A stretch of DNA of 64,000 nucleotides. It comes from Tomocerus qinae. Its lineage: Eukaryota > Arthropoda > Collembola > Entomobryomorpha > Tomoceridae. Within the stretch, counting starts at the first letter, position 1, and every line of letters begins with the position of its first letter. The notes under the pieces are model-generated. The model saw nothing but the letters and a program-made list of their open reading frames with translations. It was not told where the DNA came from and searched no databases. Where the stretch lies: positions 7,564,001 through 7,628,000 of the forward strand of contig CM034549.1 of NCBI GenBank assembly GCA_020055645.1. Reading direction: 5' to 3'. The translations under genes were made by a program, and so were the position numbers. Below are positions 10,190-21,831 of the stretch, piece by piece.

Positions 10190-11667
10190 TGAGTGGTATG
10201 AATAAGGTCTACCTTATGCTTTTAAAGTTTTTGAAGTAAAAGGTTCCTTTGGTATGAATAAAAATATTAGCAATTACTTTTGCTTAATCTAGAAGTAAAA
10301 GTATTTGCTAATTTGCATGAAGTATTTACTACCGTTAGAAGTAAATACTACATTTTGGTATGAAAAACATCTTGAATTTACTTCTACTTTGAGTATTTGA
10401 TTAAAAAATTTGAAGTTTCTCTGATAGCAACTTCACCTTTTAAACTCCAGATAAAGTGTCACTTCCTTTTCACTTCCTCCGCAAAGGATCATGCGTAAAT
10501 AAAACAAATGGGTTGCCCCAGGTGAGGAGATTTTGAATTTTATGCAAAATTAGTAACTGAATGGTCCTCTTTTCCGGAGGAAGTGAAAAGGAAGTGACAC
10601 TTTGAATAGGGTCTTACTTCCCCACGCAAAAGAGTAGGATTCACGATTAATTTTCTAAAGTAACTCCATAGATAACTCTGACCGATTACTTATATATAAC
10701 CATGACCACGAAATTGCATTTGTGAATTAAAGAGCATAGATGTGATTCGTTGCTGGTCTCTGATTGGCTGAGTCATAGTAACCAAATTTTGTTCTGTACA
10801 AAATGAGAAGTAAATACTACATTTGCAAAGTATTTGCTTGACAGTAAAAGTTTTCTTTTATTCATTCGATTTGAAGCAAATGCTTTTGCTTCTACCTTTT
10901 ACTTCAAAATATACAATATTTTAAGCACTTTAACAACTTTATATATTAATAGAATATACGCTATTCAAATGATACCTATACACTTCATATCATGAAGCTA
11001 TTTGCCATAGTTTTAAGTTTTATACCCTTGTCACCTTCAATTCTTTTGTAAAAAATGAATCTGTTGACTAAGTATACTGTGGAAATTTAATGTTCTCTCA
11101 TGGAAATGCTGCAGAATATGCTAAGTAATCGAAAAATGTGCAGAATACATCTTCTCACGATTTTCAAACAATTTAAATGGATCTTAAGTTAAGATTCTTA
11201 ACTGATATCAACTTACAAGGACGAGCTACTCTTCACTCTATCACCACTGTAATAATATTCCAACGAATGCAATTATTCAATGTAATCTGTAACTACAATA
11301 TTTGTCGTCTGATTGTGTTTTAGGTCTGGTCAGCCTATGTAATATATTTATCAATGTGAGATAAGTAACCACAACTCGAGTCATATTAACTGTGCTACAT
11401 TTTACAGCCTTCAATGTCTATGTTTACAATTTCTTCACACTCTTTAATCTGGTTATCGCCTTGTCAGCACTCACTCAGCCCAACTCCAAAGCATTAATTA
11501 AGATATAATATTAATAGTTGCGTTAATTTAACGATGTAAAGACCACTGGTCACATCATCGAGAAATGAATAAATAAATAATAATAATAATAATAATACTT
11601 CAAGTCTAGACCTTTTACTTATACTTTTTACTTTGTAGTAAATACTTATTCTTATTCATACCACTCA
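10190..11667. mobile_element. Non-autonomous terminal-inverted-repeat element, about 1.5 kb
   Basis: TGAGTGGTATGAATAAG at the left end is mirrored by CTTATTCATACCACTCA at the right end. Both subterminal regions carry repeated GGTATGAA and AAGTAAATACTT-like motifs in mirrored orientation. The interior has no long reading frame. It holds a nested 150-bp inverted-repeat element and a short (AAT)n run near 11575. Superfamily not determined. Confidence 0.55.
10453..10603. mobile_element. 150-bp nested inverted-repeat element
   Basis: AAAGTGTCACTTCCTTTTCA.. (10453 onward, 29 bp) is the exact reverse complement of the segment ending at 10603. It lies between arms of the larger element and has no coding capacity. 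Confidence 0.65.
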
Positions 11668-13182
11668 TTGACTTTTGTCGAAGTCAGAGCTGTCCCCCGT
11701 AAGGCCTATGCTACAGTGAAAACAACGTACTGTATATAAACGGAAATTATATATACTCTGACGTCATAATAACGCCGCCTAATGTTATAATAATAAACTA
11801 TTTTGAAGTAAAGTATAGTAACGCAGGCAGCTCGTAAAAGTAACCCTCAAAAATTTGCGCAAAATTCCTAATTAGTCTCTATTTTACGAGCGGATAGTAT
11901 GTGAGGCTGTCACAATGTCCTGCCCTGTGAGAAAGTCATTTTGGATATGATCTCTAGGCTGTTTCCATAGGGCTGTGAAAACATTGTGAAAAACAGATCA
12001 AATTGGTCAATCTCCATTTAAGTTGTCTCAATGGATTAGGCGGCGCGGTGGGGGAGGAGCATGTACAGACAGAGTTCAGAGAATGAATGCATTTGGTAGA
12101 GCCAACGATACTATTTTAGACCCAATTGCTGAGGCAATTGGATATATAGACTCTAGACAGACTGCTGCACGCTAGTAAATATGCTATAATATCTCTAACG
12201 CTCGAAGACTGCAAGGAAATATTACAAACCTTTACTCTTTGGATAGAATTCCTAATGATTTGGAAATTCGGAAACAATTGCTCTCCATTTTTGGCTTAGA
12301 TTGTTCCGGAAGAAAATTTCTTTACAAGCAAGAACTGTGACGGCTTTAGAGATCTTCGTGAAATGTCAGCGGGCGAAATGAGGACTCCCCAATACAGAAA
12401 CAATACAAGATGACCAAAAGGATTTATCAGGCGCAAAAGTTTATTTTTTCTTTCTCAAGATTCCTGTTTCACCACTCCAAGGAAACGAATTCATGTAGAA
12501 CTTCGACAATATTCCTCCATTTATGGCTATTATAGACAATCGAAGAATTCAAACCATACTGCACTAAATAAGATAACCCAATCAGCCTTTAGTTTCCCTA
12601 TAATTTTTATCAAAATTGTTCAATTATTCTTAACTATTTTTAAATTGAAAATCCAAAAAATCTCTACTCATTCACGTTTTCAAAGAAAATCAAAATTATA
12701 TCTTCTTTAAAAATTAACAAAGTATTGTGCCCATATTTCAGAAACAGTAGTATTGCAAACCTTCCTAATTTTACTCAAAATGAAATCAAAATCAAACATA
12801 ATACTCGGATACTCATGATTGTACTGGTATGTGTACTATCGAGGCTAGCGTAATAGGAAGGCTCACTCATTTTGTATCTTACACATGTAAATTTTGATGG
12901 GCAAAAGTTCCTTTCTAGTTACTGTTAGAGGGCGCACATACACCCCCGAAAATTACTTACTTTACATAACGCTTTATTACAGTTTTTTAACTTTTTTGGA
13001 CAAAGACTTGTTATGAAACTTCACTTTATCAATTTTATCCGTCACATTTGTTGTGTAGTTTACAAGATATATCTTAACTACATATCTAAGAATAACATTA
13101 ATTTATTAGTTGTAATGAATGAAAAGCATCAGAGCATCCACATCTGATTTGACTTGCCAGTACATAATTTTCTAAAAAACGA
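11668..13182. other. Unassigned stretch
   Basis: Nothing recognised apart from the dispersed hairpin repeat at 12085-12170. Confidence 0.3.
12085..12170 (+). repeat. Dispersed short hairpin repeat
   Basis: The segment AATGCATTTGGTAGAGCCAA.. followed by a stem (CCAATTGC / GCAATTGG) and TAGACTCTAGACA. The same layout, with a different stem (TATTGCT / AGCAATA), is in the right foldback arm at 6153-6226 and inverted in the left arm near 4917-4975. The flanks are conserved while the stem sequence differs between copies. Confidence 0.6.
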
Positions 13183-13565
13183 ATGATTTTTTATCCACAT
13201 TATCTACGGTTGGTACTTGAGGTCCAAACGCTGAAAGCGTATAAACGATACATCATCGCTACTCTTAATAGTAGCCTGCCGTACTACAATCTAGAGCTTA
13301 GTTCAAATTTCCTTTGTGTTTCCTGTCAAGAGGATATTAGTTCCCCTAGTGCCGCGTGGCGCTGCTATATGGGGCAATGTTAGCTCACATTGTATACAAA
13401 GAGTACTTATTTACATGTTTTTAAAAGCATTTTATTTATGAAATTTAAACAACTTTCTCACAGTTTCAACACTTTTCGGCTGTTTGGCTTGTATTCTACC
13501 TTTGCTTTGCTATCTTCTGCCTCGTTAATCTGATTTGTTTTGTTAATGCAATATATTTTAACTAT

Positions 13566-13904
13566 TTATCTTAATAAAAATACCTGGACACTTTCTGAAT
13601 GTTTTTCGTCACCACATCCACAGACAATAATGCCACAAGTTTTTATGTGCGAAGTTAGTAACGCTTCCAACGATGCCACATAATTCTGCCATTTCTTAAT
13701 GACTGTCCAATGATTGTCCATAAAATTAATTACATAAACCACGAATGAAAACAATTCCTTCGAAGGGTACATTAATCCTCCTCTGTCTTGCAGTTTAATA
13801 AACCGGTGCAAGTCACTTTCCCTGTTTAAATCAATAAGTTTGATCCACGCATACTTACATGTATGCTTATTTTTAATTGCCATTACGCAAAATCCAGCTA
13901 TCAT
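13566..13904 (-). pseudogene. P-element/THAP9-like transposase C-terminal remnant
   Basis: A 112-residue open segment reading IAGFCVMAIKNKHTCKYAW near the start and IKLQDRGGLMYPSKELF in the middle. The pattern of a hydrophobic 'aGfv' stretch, a cysteine pair region and 'lkDrGGLiyPS' is characteristic of the C-terminal part of P-type (THAP9-like) transposases. No start codon context, no upstream catalytic domain and a stop just before it in frame, so this is a fragment. Whether it is related to the THAP remnant at 33 kb cannot be told from sequence. Confidence 0.5.
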
Positions 13905-14696
13905 CGAGGCCCCAGCAGTTTCTACGCTTATTTCTGAAATTACTAAACAAATCGAGTTTTAAGTATGACTTATCACCTATAATTGTAATGTAACATTGTG
14001 ATAATGTAATTTAGGCTTCTTCTTCTAATTAATTACATTAAAATAAGATTGAAACTTCCTAGCTAAATTCTGCAATGCGGTACATCGAACCTTATTCTTT
14101 ACCTAGAATAAAATCTTGACAAGGAAAGGCAAATAATCATTTTTTGTTGCTACTGGAAAATGACGTACTACTTTGTAGTGTATCTTCCCACCTTCGTCTT
14201 TGGCATTTCGAAGTACTCCATCAGACAGTTATGGCTAAATCTCCTGGTTTTACCCATTTACGAACGCGAACTAATAATAAATTATTATTATACACGCACA
14301 GAAAGTTTCAATAATGTTAACTTGACATTTAAAAAATTATTGTAAAAACCACCTTAAAACTACATAAATGAGACGGTGTGGATTTTTGTCGGTTTTTTTT
14401 GTGGGATTTGCTTATTTTATTTTTGTACTTTTATATTTAGTATAATATAATATTCCAGAATAAATAATATTACTTCCTAATATACAGTAGACGTTTTATC
14501 GTTCAATAAGTTATTTCACAGCGTAGGTCAAGATTAAAATATGTAATTAGCTTGCCAGACAATGATATTATAACCAAACTAATTATTCAGTAATAAATAA
14601 CGAACATTCAATAACAGAAGTTTCATATGTAAAATCCCTGCAGTAGATTCTCTACTAAATATAGGTAGGTAGGTAGGTATTTTAATTTTTTGTTAA
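13905..14696. other. AT-rich unassigned DNA
   Basis: No gene seen. A short (GTAG)n run lies at about 14664-14678, next to the MITE. Confidence 0.3.
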
Positions 14697-15529
14697 CCCT
14701 AGACTACATGACATGTCCCAAATGGGATTTTTCTGACTTTACTGTGCCCAAGCTTTAAGCAGGTATACCGTATAACCTCGTGGATTTTTGTATGTGTCAC
14801 AAATGCGTTTCTCTGCTTATATTTTTAAATTCAAGTAATTTGGACCATAAACAAAGTTTAGAAAAAATTAAGAAATGAAAATGGGACCCATTTACTATGT
14901 TAATACATGACATGTCCCAAATGGGATTGTACACTATTTCGTAATCGGACAAATCCCATTTGGGACAAGTCATGTATTACATGAAATGGAGATATAGCCG
15001 GGATGGAAATATGGCAAATTACATTTGGGTCAGCATTTTTATTTGAAATACTATTTATATTTGGATCAGCCTTTACAATTGGATCAGCATTTCCATTTGG
15101 GTCAGGTTTTATATTTATTTGAGGTTTTAAATTTTTGGGTCAGTATTTATATTTGGGTCAGGTTTTAAATTCCTGTTTAGCTCTGCATTTGGATAAGCCC
15201 TTCATTTGAGCCAGCTTTTATATTTGGTAAAAGCTTTAACATAATTGGATCATGTTTTAAATTCTTGTGTCAGCATTTATGTTTGGGTCAGGTTTTAAAA
15301 TTTTGGGTCAACATTCATATTTAGGTCAGAATTAACATGGACTTGAGCAATAGCACAAGTCCAGTGTGACTGGACTTTGTGTATTACATGACATGTCCCA
15401 AACGGGACATGTTATTTCGAAACACTGTGCACTAAGGCCGCGGGAATCAATCCCAAATGGGACTAATGGAAATCCCAATTGGGACATGTCATGTGTTACA
15501 GTTCATTTCGTATGTCATGTAGTCTAGGG
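14697..15529. mobile_element. piggyBac-type MITE in TTAA
   Basis: Flanked by TTAA on both sides (14693-14696 and 15530-15533). The termini are CCCTAGACTACATGACAT and its reverse complement, matching the TTAA-CCCTAGA style of piggyBac ends. The motif ACATGACATGTCCCAAATGG recurs subterminally in both orientations. The interior (about 15020-15330) is an imperfect array of TTTGGGTCAG(G/C)(A/T)TTT-like units. No transposase, so non-autonomous. It lies 74 bp past the P450 stop codon and may fall in that gene's 3' UTR. Confidence 0.88.
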
Positions 15530-15606
15530 TTAAATACATTATCCTTTTTAAAATTAATTATTTTGTCAAGAATGTTAATTTTTAGTTGATTATCCTTCAA
15601 GAATTT

Positions 15607-18600
15607 TTATAGTAGCACAAATCGTACGTGGAATGGTTTAGCACGACTTGTAAACGAAGAATTAATGATCAATCCAAACTCTTCATTTGAATCCGCCTTC
15701 TGTAGTTCATATTTCTGGAGCAATCCAACTAAAAACGTAAACACAGAGATATTGGCAACTGTCTCCCCAATGCAGACATGCTTCCCTGAAAATATATTAC
15801 ATTTTACAACTTTTATCACGTCAGACCATTATTCTAGACTAGAAGCTTTAGTATTTATTCTGTTGATCATTTACCTGCTCCAAAATTGACAAGTCGACGT
15901 AGTTTGGAGCTATCTACCAGACCTTCGTCAGTAAGAAATCTTTCAGGACGAAAATTATAAGGATCCTCCCAAAACTTCTCATCATAGTGGACGCTATAAA
16001 GATTTATAACCGCTGAAGTTCCCTATTCAAACCATAACATTAAGAAATTAAGTACCTACTTATTAAGTAGTTAAGATTTTAATAGTCTATTTATCATTTT
16101 AATTAATAGATAATAATAATAAAAATATAATAAATTAGCGAATTAATTATTTGCACAATAGGTTTCTTAATCACACATGCCGATTTTGGTGAATAAGCAA
16201 ACTACCCTGGGAATCAAAGCAAACAATGCATATCACTGTCAGCCCAACTCATGAATGACGCTTGAAAAAGTGCCCAGGGCCGAGTTACACACAACTAATT
16301 AGGCAATACTTATTGTTACAGCTTAACAATGCCAATGCCTTCTCTAACGCACAAGATATAAACAATTTCCTCAAATTAGCACTTGAAAAGGAACCTGATA
16401 AAACCAAACTTACCTTTTTAATAAAAGTATCATTGATGTAGCAATCTCGGGCAGCCCTTCTGAAATTTAGGGGAACAATACTCGCCATTCGGTGCACTTC
16501 AGATATAACTGCCTGTGTATAGGGCATCCTAAAAATCACATTATTAATAACAAAGGTAATAAAAGACAAATTGAAAAGTATAGTAGTAGTAAATACAGAC
16601 AGTGTACAAAATTTACCACTTTTTAGCCTTTTTTACCATCACAGTGGTAAAAATGCACTTAATAGCGATTGATTAGACAGCTGAGCACAGATACACTAGA
16701 CTTCCTAAAATATAAGTTTTAAAACTTTATTTTCTGTGAAATATTTCCAATTAGCCCCTTCATCAATTAAATTAATCATATTTATTTGATTGTACACCAA
16801 AAGTTATAAAAAAATAGATTGTATTTGGTTGGGATCGCCCATTTAAAATTGATGCTAATTTAATTGCAATTAATTTCGCAATCGGTAAGGGTTGTTAGCG
16901 CCCCCATTGGTTGAATCCTACTCTGATTGATTAACACTTATCATTTTGTGACAACAATGATCATCTGCTAAGCTATTTCATACTTTGGCCCCGAATTTTG
17001 TTAAAAATTCAAACACGAAATTTAAATGAAACTATTTTTTACCATTTTTACCAATTATACCACTTACCACTACTTTGTAGATAGTGGTATTTAACGTTAA
17101 ATACCATTAAAAACCACTTACCACTGGTAAGTGGTAAATGGTATTTTGTACACTGAATACAGATTTGCATTTTATTCATTTTATTTTTTGTCCATGTAAA
17201 TGCGTAGTATCATCTTCAATCAATTCACGATTTCAGGTGAGAGAGCAATCCAGGGTGGCTGACAACATAACCTAATCAAAACAACTATATTTTTTGCCAC
17301 CCTGTACGGGTGTGAGGGAGATGCAGGGGTGAATTTTAATGTGTTCACTGGCAACGTTATCAAATTATCAAATTAGGAAGTAGGAATCGACCAAAAATGC
17401 AGACAAAATCCAACTCATTGCACTTTGGCACTAGAGGAAAAAGGTTTCGAGACTTTATAAACACAGACGTCATCTTCACGCCTAATGATAATGCAATTCA
17501 TTATATTTTACGTTCATTGCACATTGTTTAAAATATAATTATGTGCACACCTACGATAATTGGCACCCATAATAACTTGCTGGAAAATGTTTTCCCCAAT
17601 TCTCACCAAAGCTAATTGTAACTTCAAATAAACAATGACCCAGAAATACATCTAAAGCCAGACTTGACAATTATAACTTCTTAAATTCGTGGTTATGACG
17701 CAGAACGATATTACAATAGTGAGCACTTAACTTGTTACCTTATTAGATTTTTTTCTTCAAAGCATGACTGGCTAAAGAATTTTAAACAAAAGAGTTGTCG
17801 GTTATTAAGATATCTACTACCCATGTTAATTTTCTAAAGACAAATTGCTACTTGTCTCAAGTAAAATACAATTCTGAGGAGTTGACGTGTGACAGTCAAA
17901 ATAAAGGCAAACTAAAAACAAAACTATTACAAATCTATCTATCAGGGCCGCAGCCAGAAAAAAATTTCGGAGGGGGCCCGACAAATGAAAAATTTTTGGG
18001 TTTTAAGGCAAAAATTCCTTTCTTTTTTTCGATTTCGGGGGGGGGCGGGCCCCCCCCCCCCTCGCTGCGGCCCTGCTATCTATGTTGACATGAAATTCTG
18101 CGCGGGAGTAAATGTATCAAAGAACTTACTCGCTTCTATCCGAATAAAACGATGGTTTCTTATTCCCGATTACAGTTATGATTTCGTTCCGAATCTTTTC
18201 TTGTATGTCAGGGTGTTTTGTCAGAAACATGACAGCAAACTCGAGGGTTGAACTCGTGGTATCGACGCCAGCTTCAAAGATGTCGAATAGAGTCACAATT
18301 AAATTTTCAATGTTGAAAATGTGTTCCATTTTGCTGTCTCCATTGTTATTGTTATTACTTTGAATCATTTTCCTTAAAAAATGGTCAGTAAAATTTTCGG
18401 GTTCAACTAATTCGTCTTTATTGTTAAGAATCTCTTGCTGCTTTTGAAGCATTTTCTGCATTTAAAAATTGAAAAATATATTATTTCCCCATTTTAAGTG
18501 TTTTAGCATAAATTGTATTAAGAATTTGAATTCCAATAATTTAGCCCTAATTAAATCCTTCACCCAATACTTGACTAATTACAATAATTACGCAACTGTG

Positions 18601-19667
18601 AAATGTCTTCTCATGGTTTGCTGAGCTTGCATCGGCCTGCCGAATGAGGAAAGTCTCGGTGCCTTTAGGATAATGTCACTTCCTAAGAAATCTGCCAAAA
18701 TGAGTTGGTAAACGCTGACTTCTGCCAATTTGTTAGTGGCTTCAACAATTTCAATGAATTCTGGATCCTCTTCCGAAAACCTAGTTCCTCCAGCAATTCT
18801 CCAAATAACGTTGATAGTGACTAGAGAGAAGAAATCTCGCATCGGAACTTTGTTATTGGTTTTCTGAATTAAATTTTCCGTTTTCTTCAGCAAGCATTTT
18901 AATTCCTCATTTGTAGTGTACACTAAATTGCTTCTTTTCCCCAAACCAAGTTGTGTCAAAGTCTTGACTGTGTATCTTCTAGTTTCCTTCCAGACTCTAC
19001 CACTTGAACCCAAGATTCCTGTAAAAGAAAATTCAATATACAATATTTCATAATATGTAATATTTCACAATTCTATTTACATTTTCTAATAGTTATGCTG
19101 CAACGAGGAAAAGTAAATCGCCGTAGAAAATCGAAAATAATAATAAAACAACGGTACAAACCTCTGTTCTGAACTCCATTAGCTCTAATATCAAACGTTG
19201 GATTTAGTGGTCGGTCAATCCAATCATCGGGAGAATTCAGCATCTGCTTAATTGCTTCATAATTATTAGAAACGACAACTGTAATGTATAAGCAAAAAAT
19301 ATTTAATTACTAAAGACATTCTTATTTAATTTTTTTAAATATTCAATTCTAGTAGTTTAGCAAGGTAATACATACGAAGAAGAGGTAATAAAAACTTACT
19401 CAGTGGTGAGCTGTAGTAAGGAACAGAGAGAATAGATCCCATTTTCATGAACCACTCAAAAATGGGACTCTTGGAGATTCCGAAAACCCAGCGAAAAGTA
19501 AATGGGAAAAACGAAAATAAGGAGAGATGCCGAATTTTATCATGAGATTTTCTGTTTCGGCGCAGTAAAAATGAAAGCCCCGTTAACAGAAGAATGATAA
19601 GACTGCCAGATTCGAAATTAAAACCATTACTGCCATAAATGTTTAAAAGTGCAAAGTAACTCTCCAT
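15607..19667 (-). CDS. Cytochrome P450, microsomal, CYP2-clan-like (seven exons)
   Basis: Exons 19400-19667, 19162-19278, 18597-19018, 18130-18455, 16414-16528, 15875-16022 and 15607-15785; the phases join without conflict to 524 residues, normal for the family. The N-terminus has a membrane anchor (LIILLLTGLSFLL). Landmarks in order: helix C WKETRR; VTINVIWRI; helix I oxygen-binding AGVDTT; helix K EVHR (ExxR); PERF; haem loop FGAGKHVCIG with the cysteine ligand, split by intron 6. It should be an ER haem monooxygenase; the substrate is unknown. CYP2-clan placement rests on general resemblance. Oddities: no clear PPGP hinge after the anchor, an AAT/AAC-coded Asn run in exon 4, and a weak exon 3 donor (GTTGCG), preferred over nearby GTAATT because only it keeps frame. 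Intron 4 holds two MITEs. No AATAAA is evident before the piggyBac MITE. Confidence 0.93.
16600..17155. mobile_element. hAT-type MITE in P450 intron 4
   Basis: Ends CAGTGTACAAAATTTACCAC / GGTATTTTGTACACTG, flanked by the 8-bp duplication AATACAGA (16592-16599 and 17156-17163). CAG-starting inverted ends with 8-bp duplications are the hAT signature. About 556 bp, non-coding; inner TACCACTTACCAC motifs repeat near the right end. A diverged relative is at 4044-4400. Confidence 0.85.
17943..18075. mobile_element. 133-bp hAT-type MITE in P450 intron 4
   Basis: Starts CAGGGCCGCAGCCAG and ends CTGCGGCCCTG, flanked by the perfect 8-bp duplication CTATCTAT (17935-17942 and 18076-18083). Contains long G and C homopolymers. 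It lies only about 50 bases from the exon 4 donor. Confidence 0.9.
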
Positions 19668-21831
19668 TTTGGTTTAATTAAAATTAAGAACTGTAGAAAT
19701 GGAAGAAAGGAATTTGTATTACTTGGGTGAAATTATTTAGTATGAATATCTAAAAATAATTTTAATTTTGAGTTATTTGTAGATTTTTGTAAGATCAAAA
19801 AAGATTTTAGACTAAGACAGTCTATAGTCTATCTTGTCTGGAGAGAAATGTGTACAAGTGGAGAGCCGGGATGACAATGGCTTAGTGATTTACCCTCCCT
19901 CAAATTATATTACTCCTTCAAAACTTTTTTCCCCGTCACGTCATGCAAATACACTTTTACATAAACATAGCAAGTACGATTAAAATTTAATGTCTTCTTG
20001 GGTACATAATCGCGTATAGTGCGTTCTTTATTATAAATGTACCTTACCTTACTTTATTATAAATGTAAATAAATGTTAATGTACCTTACCACGTATCTTA
20101 CGCTTAGCTATTTTGCATTTATCATAGATATAGAAAGGGGATTTAGATAACGCATAACAAAATAACAGGATAAGTAACAGGATTATTGTAAACAGGCAAA
20201 AAGCTTCCATTCTCCACACTTTTTACACACGTTTCCCGGTCCTGTCCTTTCGTACAACAAACGCTTCCATATAAATTAATACATTGTGAGATAGGGAAAT
20301 GTTTCTTCTAGTAGCGTGTGTTAGTGTGTTTCTAATTCTATGGCATTTATTTGAACGGATACATAGGAGAAAGAGGGATATATTTATAGTAGCACAAAAA
20401 ATTTATATTCTTATATTCGCACTTATAATAATTAATACATTGTATCAAAGACTGAAAATAAAGCGTAGGTAGTTTTGTAATTTGATGGGAAATTTTTAAT
20501 CCCACCTGGTAGGAAAATAAGTTATTTCTCATAACAATTGACACTTTGAAGCAATGTTAATGGATCCCAAGTTCATGGTTGGAATAACGTTTAGTTAAGT
20601 GCAAACTTCAAACTTAACCTTGACATTTTGCTGGTAGTATATATTGTTATGTGTTCACTTAATTTTTACAGTTACACGTGCACTTGCTACACCCTCACTG
20701 ATGATTGTGTGGAAAATTCACGATGTAGGGTAATAAATAAATGATTTAATACGATTATTTTTTGTTCTTGAACCTGAATATTATAGTCGCACTAGTAAGC
20801 AGTGTTTTGTTTGTCAGTCAAAACAAAACATCGTCTTATTCCCAAGACCAATGAACTTGGACATATGCAAGGTTTGTACTTTCAGATTCCCACCCAAACG
20901 TCATCAGTCATCGCTGTTATGTAAAAACTAATTACCTCCTTAGGAGCACTGCAAAAAATCACAAATAGGTAAATATGGATTCAATTTTATCTACGGCGTT
21001 TGTCCCAAAATTGTAAAGCTTAGAGTCATTAAACTATTTTTATGCCAATTAGGCTAACCTAATTTTCACAGTTTTCCGTTTTAATCGGCAACTTGGGGAT
21101 AACATCCAAGTTGGGCTAACTGCAGTAGATATCTTATAGGCCACGACTCGAGAAATAAATGTTTTACGAAATAATCAGAGTATTGAATATCACCTGGTGG
21201 AATTGCTATACAGGAAAACTATTTATTTTACTGATAGATAGAACACTATTGATAGAAATTGCACCATGTATGTTCTATGCAAATGGTACTATAACTAAGG
21301 ATGACTGAAAGCTCTTGAATGAAAGTCAATTTAGATAAAGCCTTCCAAAATAGACTATGTTATGCCATTTACTCCAATTAAAATTGAAGGACTTGGCTTT
21401 CATCTTTTATTGTATTGCTATTTCATTGAAATTGAATAATTTCATTTGTTCAATACTATTTTCACTTTACACCATGCTTTTATCGTTAGTCATTAAATGT
21501 TTTCTCGCTGGGTTTACTTCAATTTCTTTCAATTTTCTGAGTCAAACCTACAAATTGCTCTGTAGTACCATTTCTATTCAATTCAAGATGTATCCATTAA
21601 TTATTTTTGTACTCGAAATGTTATATAGGAATGATGCTTCCGGCATCATTGGCATTTTGTCCGGTTATTAGTGATGGCGTTAATAATTTCGTTGCAGATT
21701 GCAGACTGTTGGTAATTAATTTTATTTTCCCAACCGCACTGCCATTTACAAGAAGATCCAATAACATATCTTCTTATAAAATAGTTTATTTTTGTTTATT
21801 GAAGAAATTCCTATAATCATTATTACATACG
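19668..21831. other. Intergenic DNA between the divergent P450 and IR-A genes
   Basis: No gene, RNA or clear repeat recognised in about 2.2 kb. Promoters of both flanking genes should be here, but I cannot point to specific elements. Confidence 0.35.

Noticed and set aside
18586-18591. GTAATT as the P450 exon 3 donor
   Set aside because: It leaves two extra bases that put exon 4 (helix I, AGVDTT) out of frame; GTTGCG at 18591-18596 keeps it.
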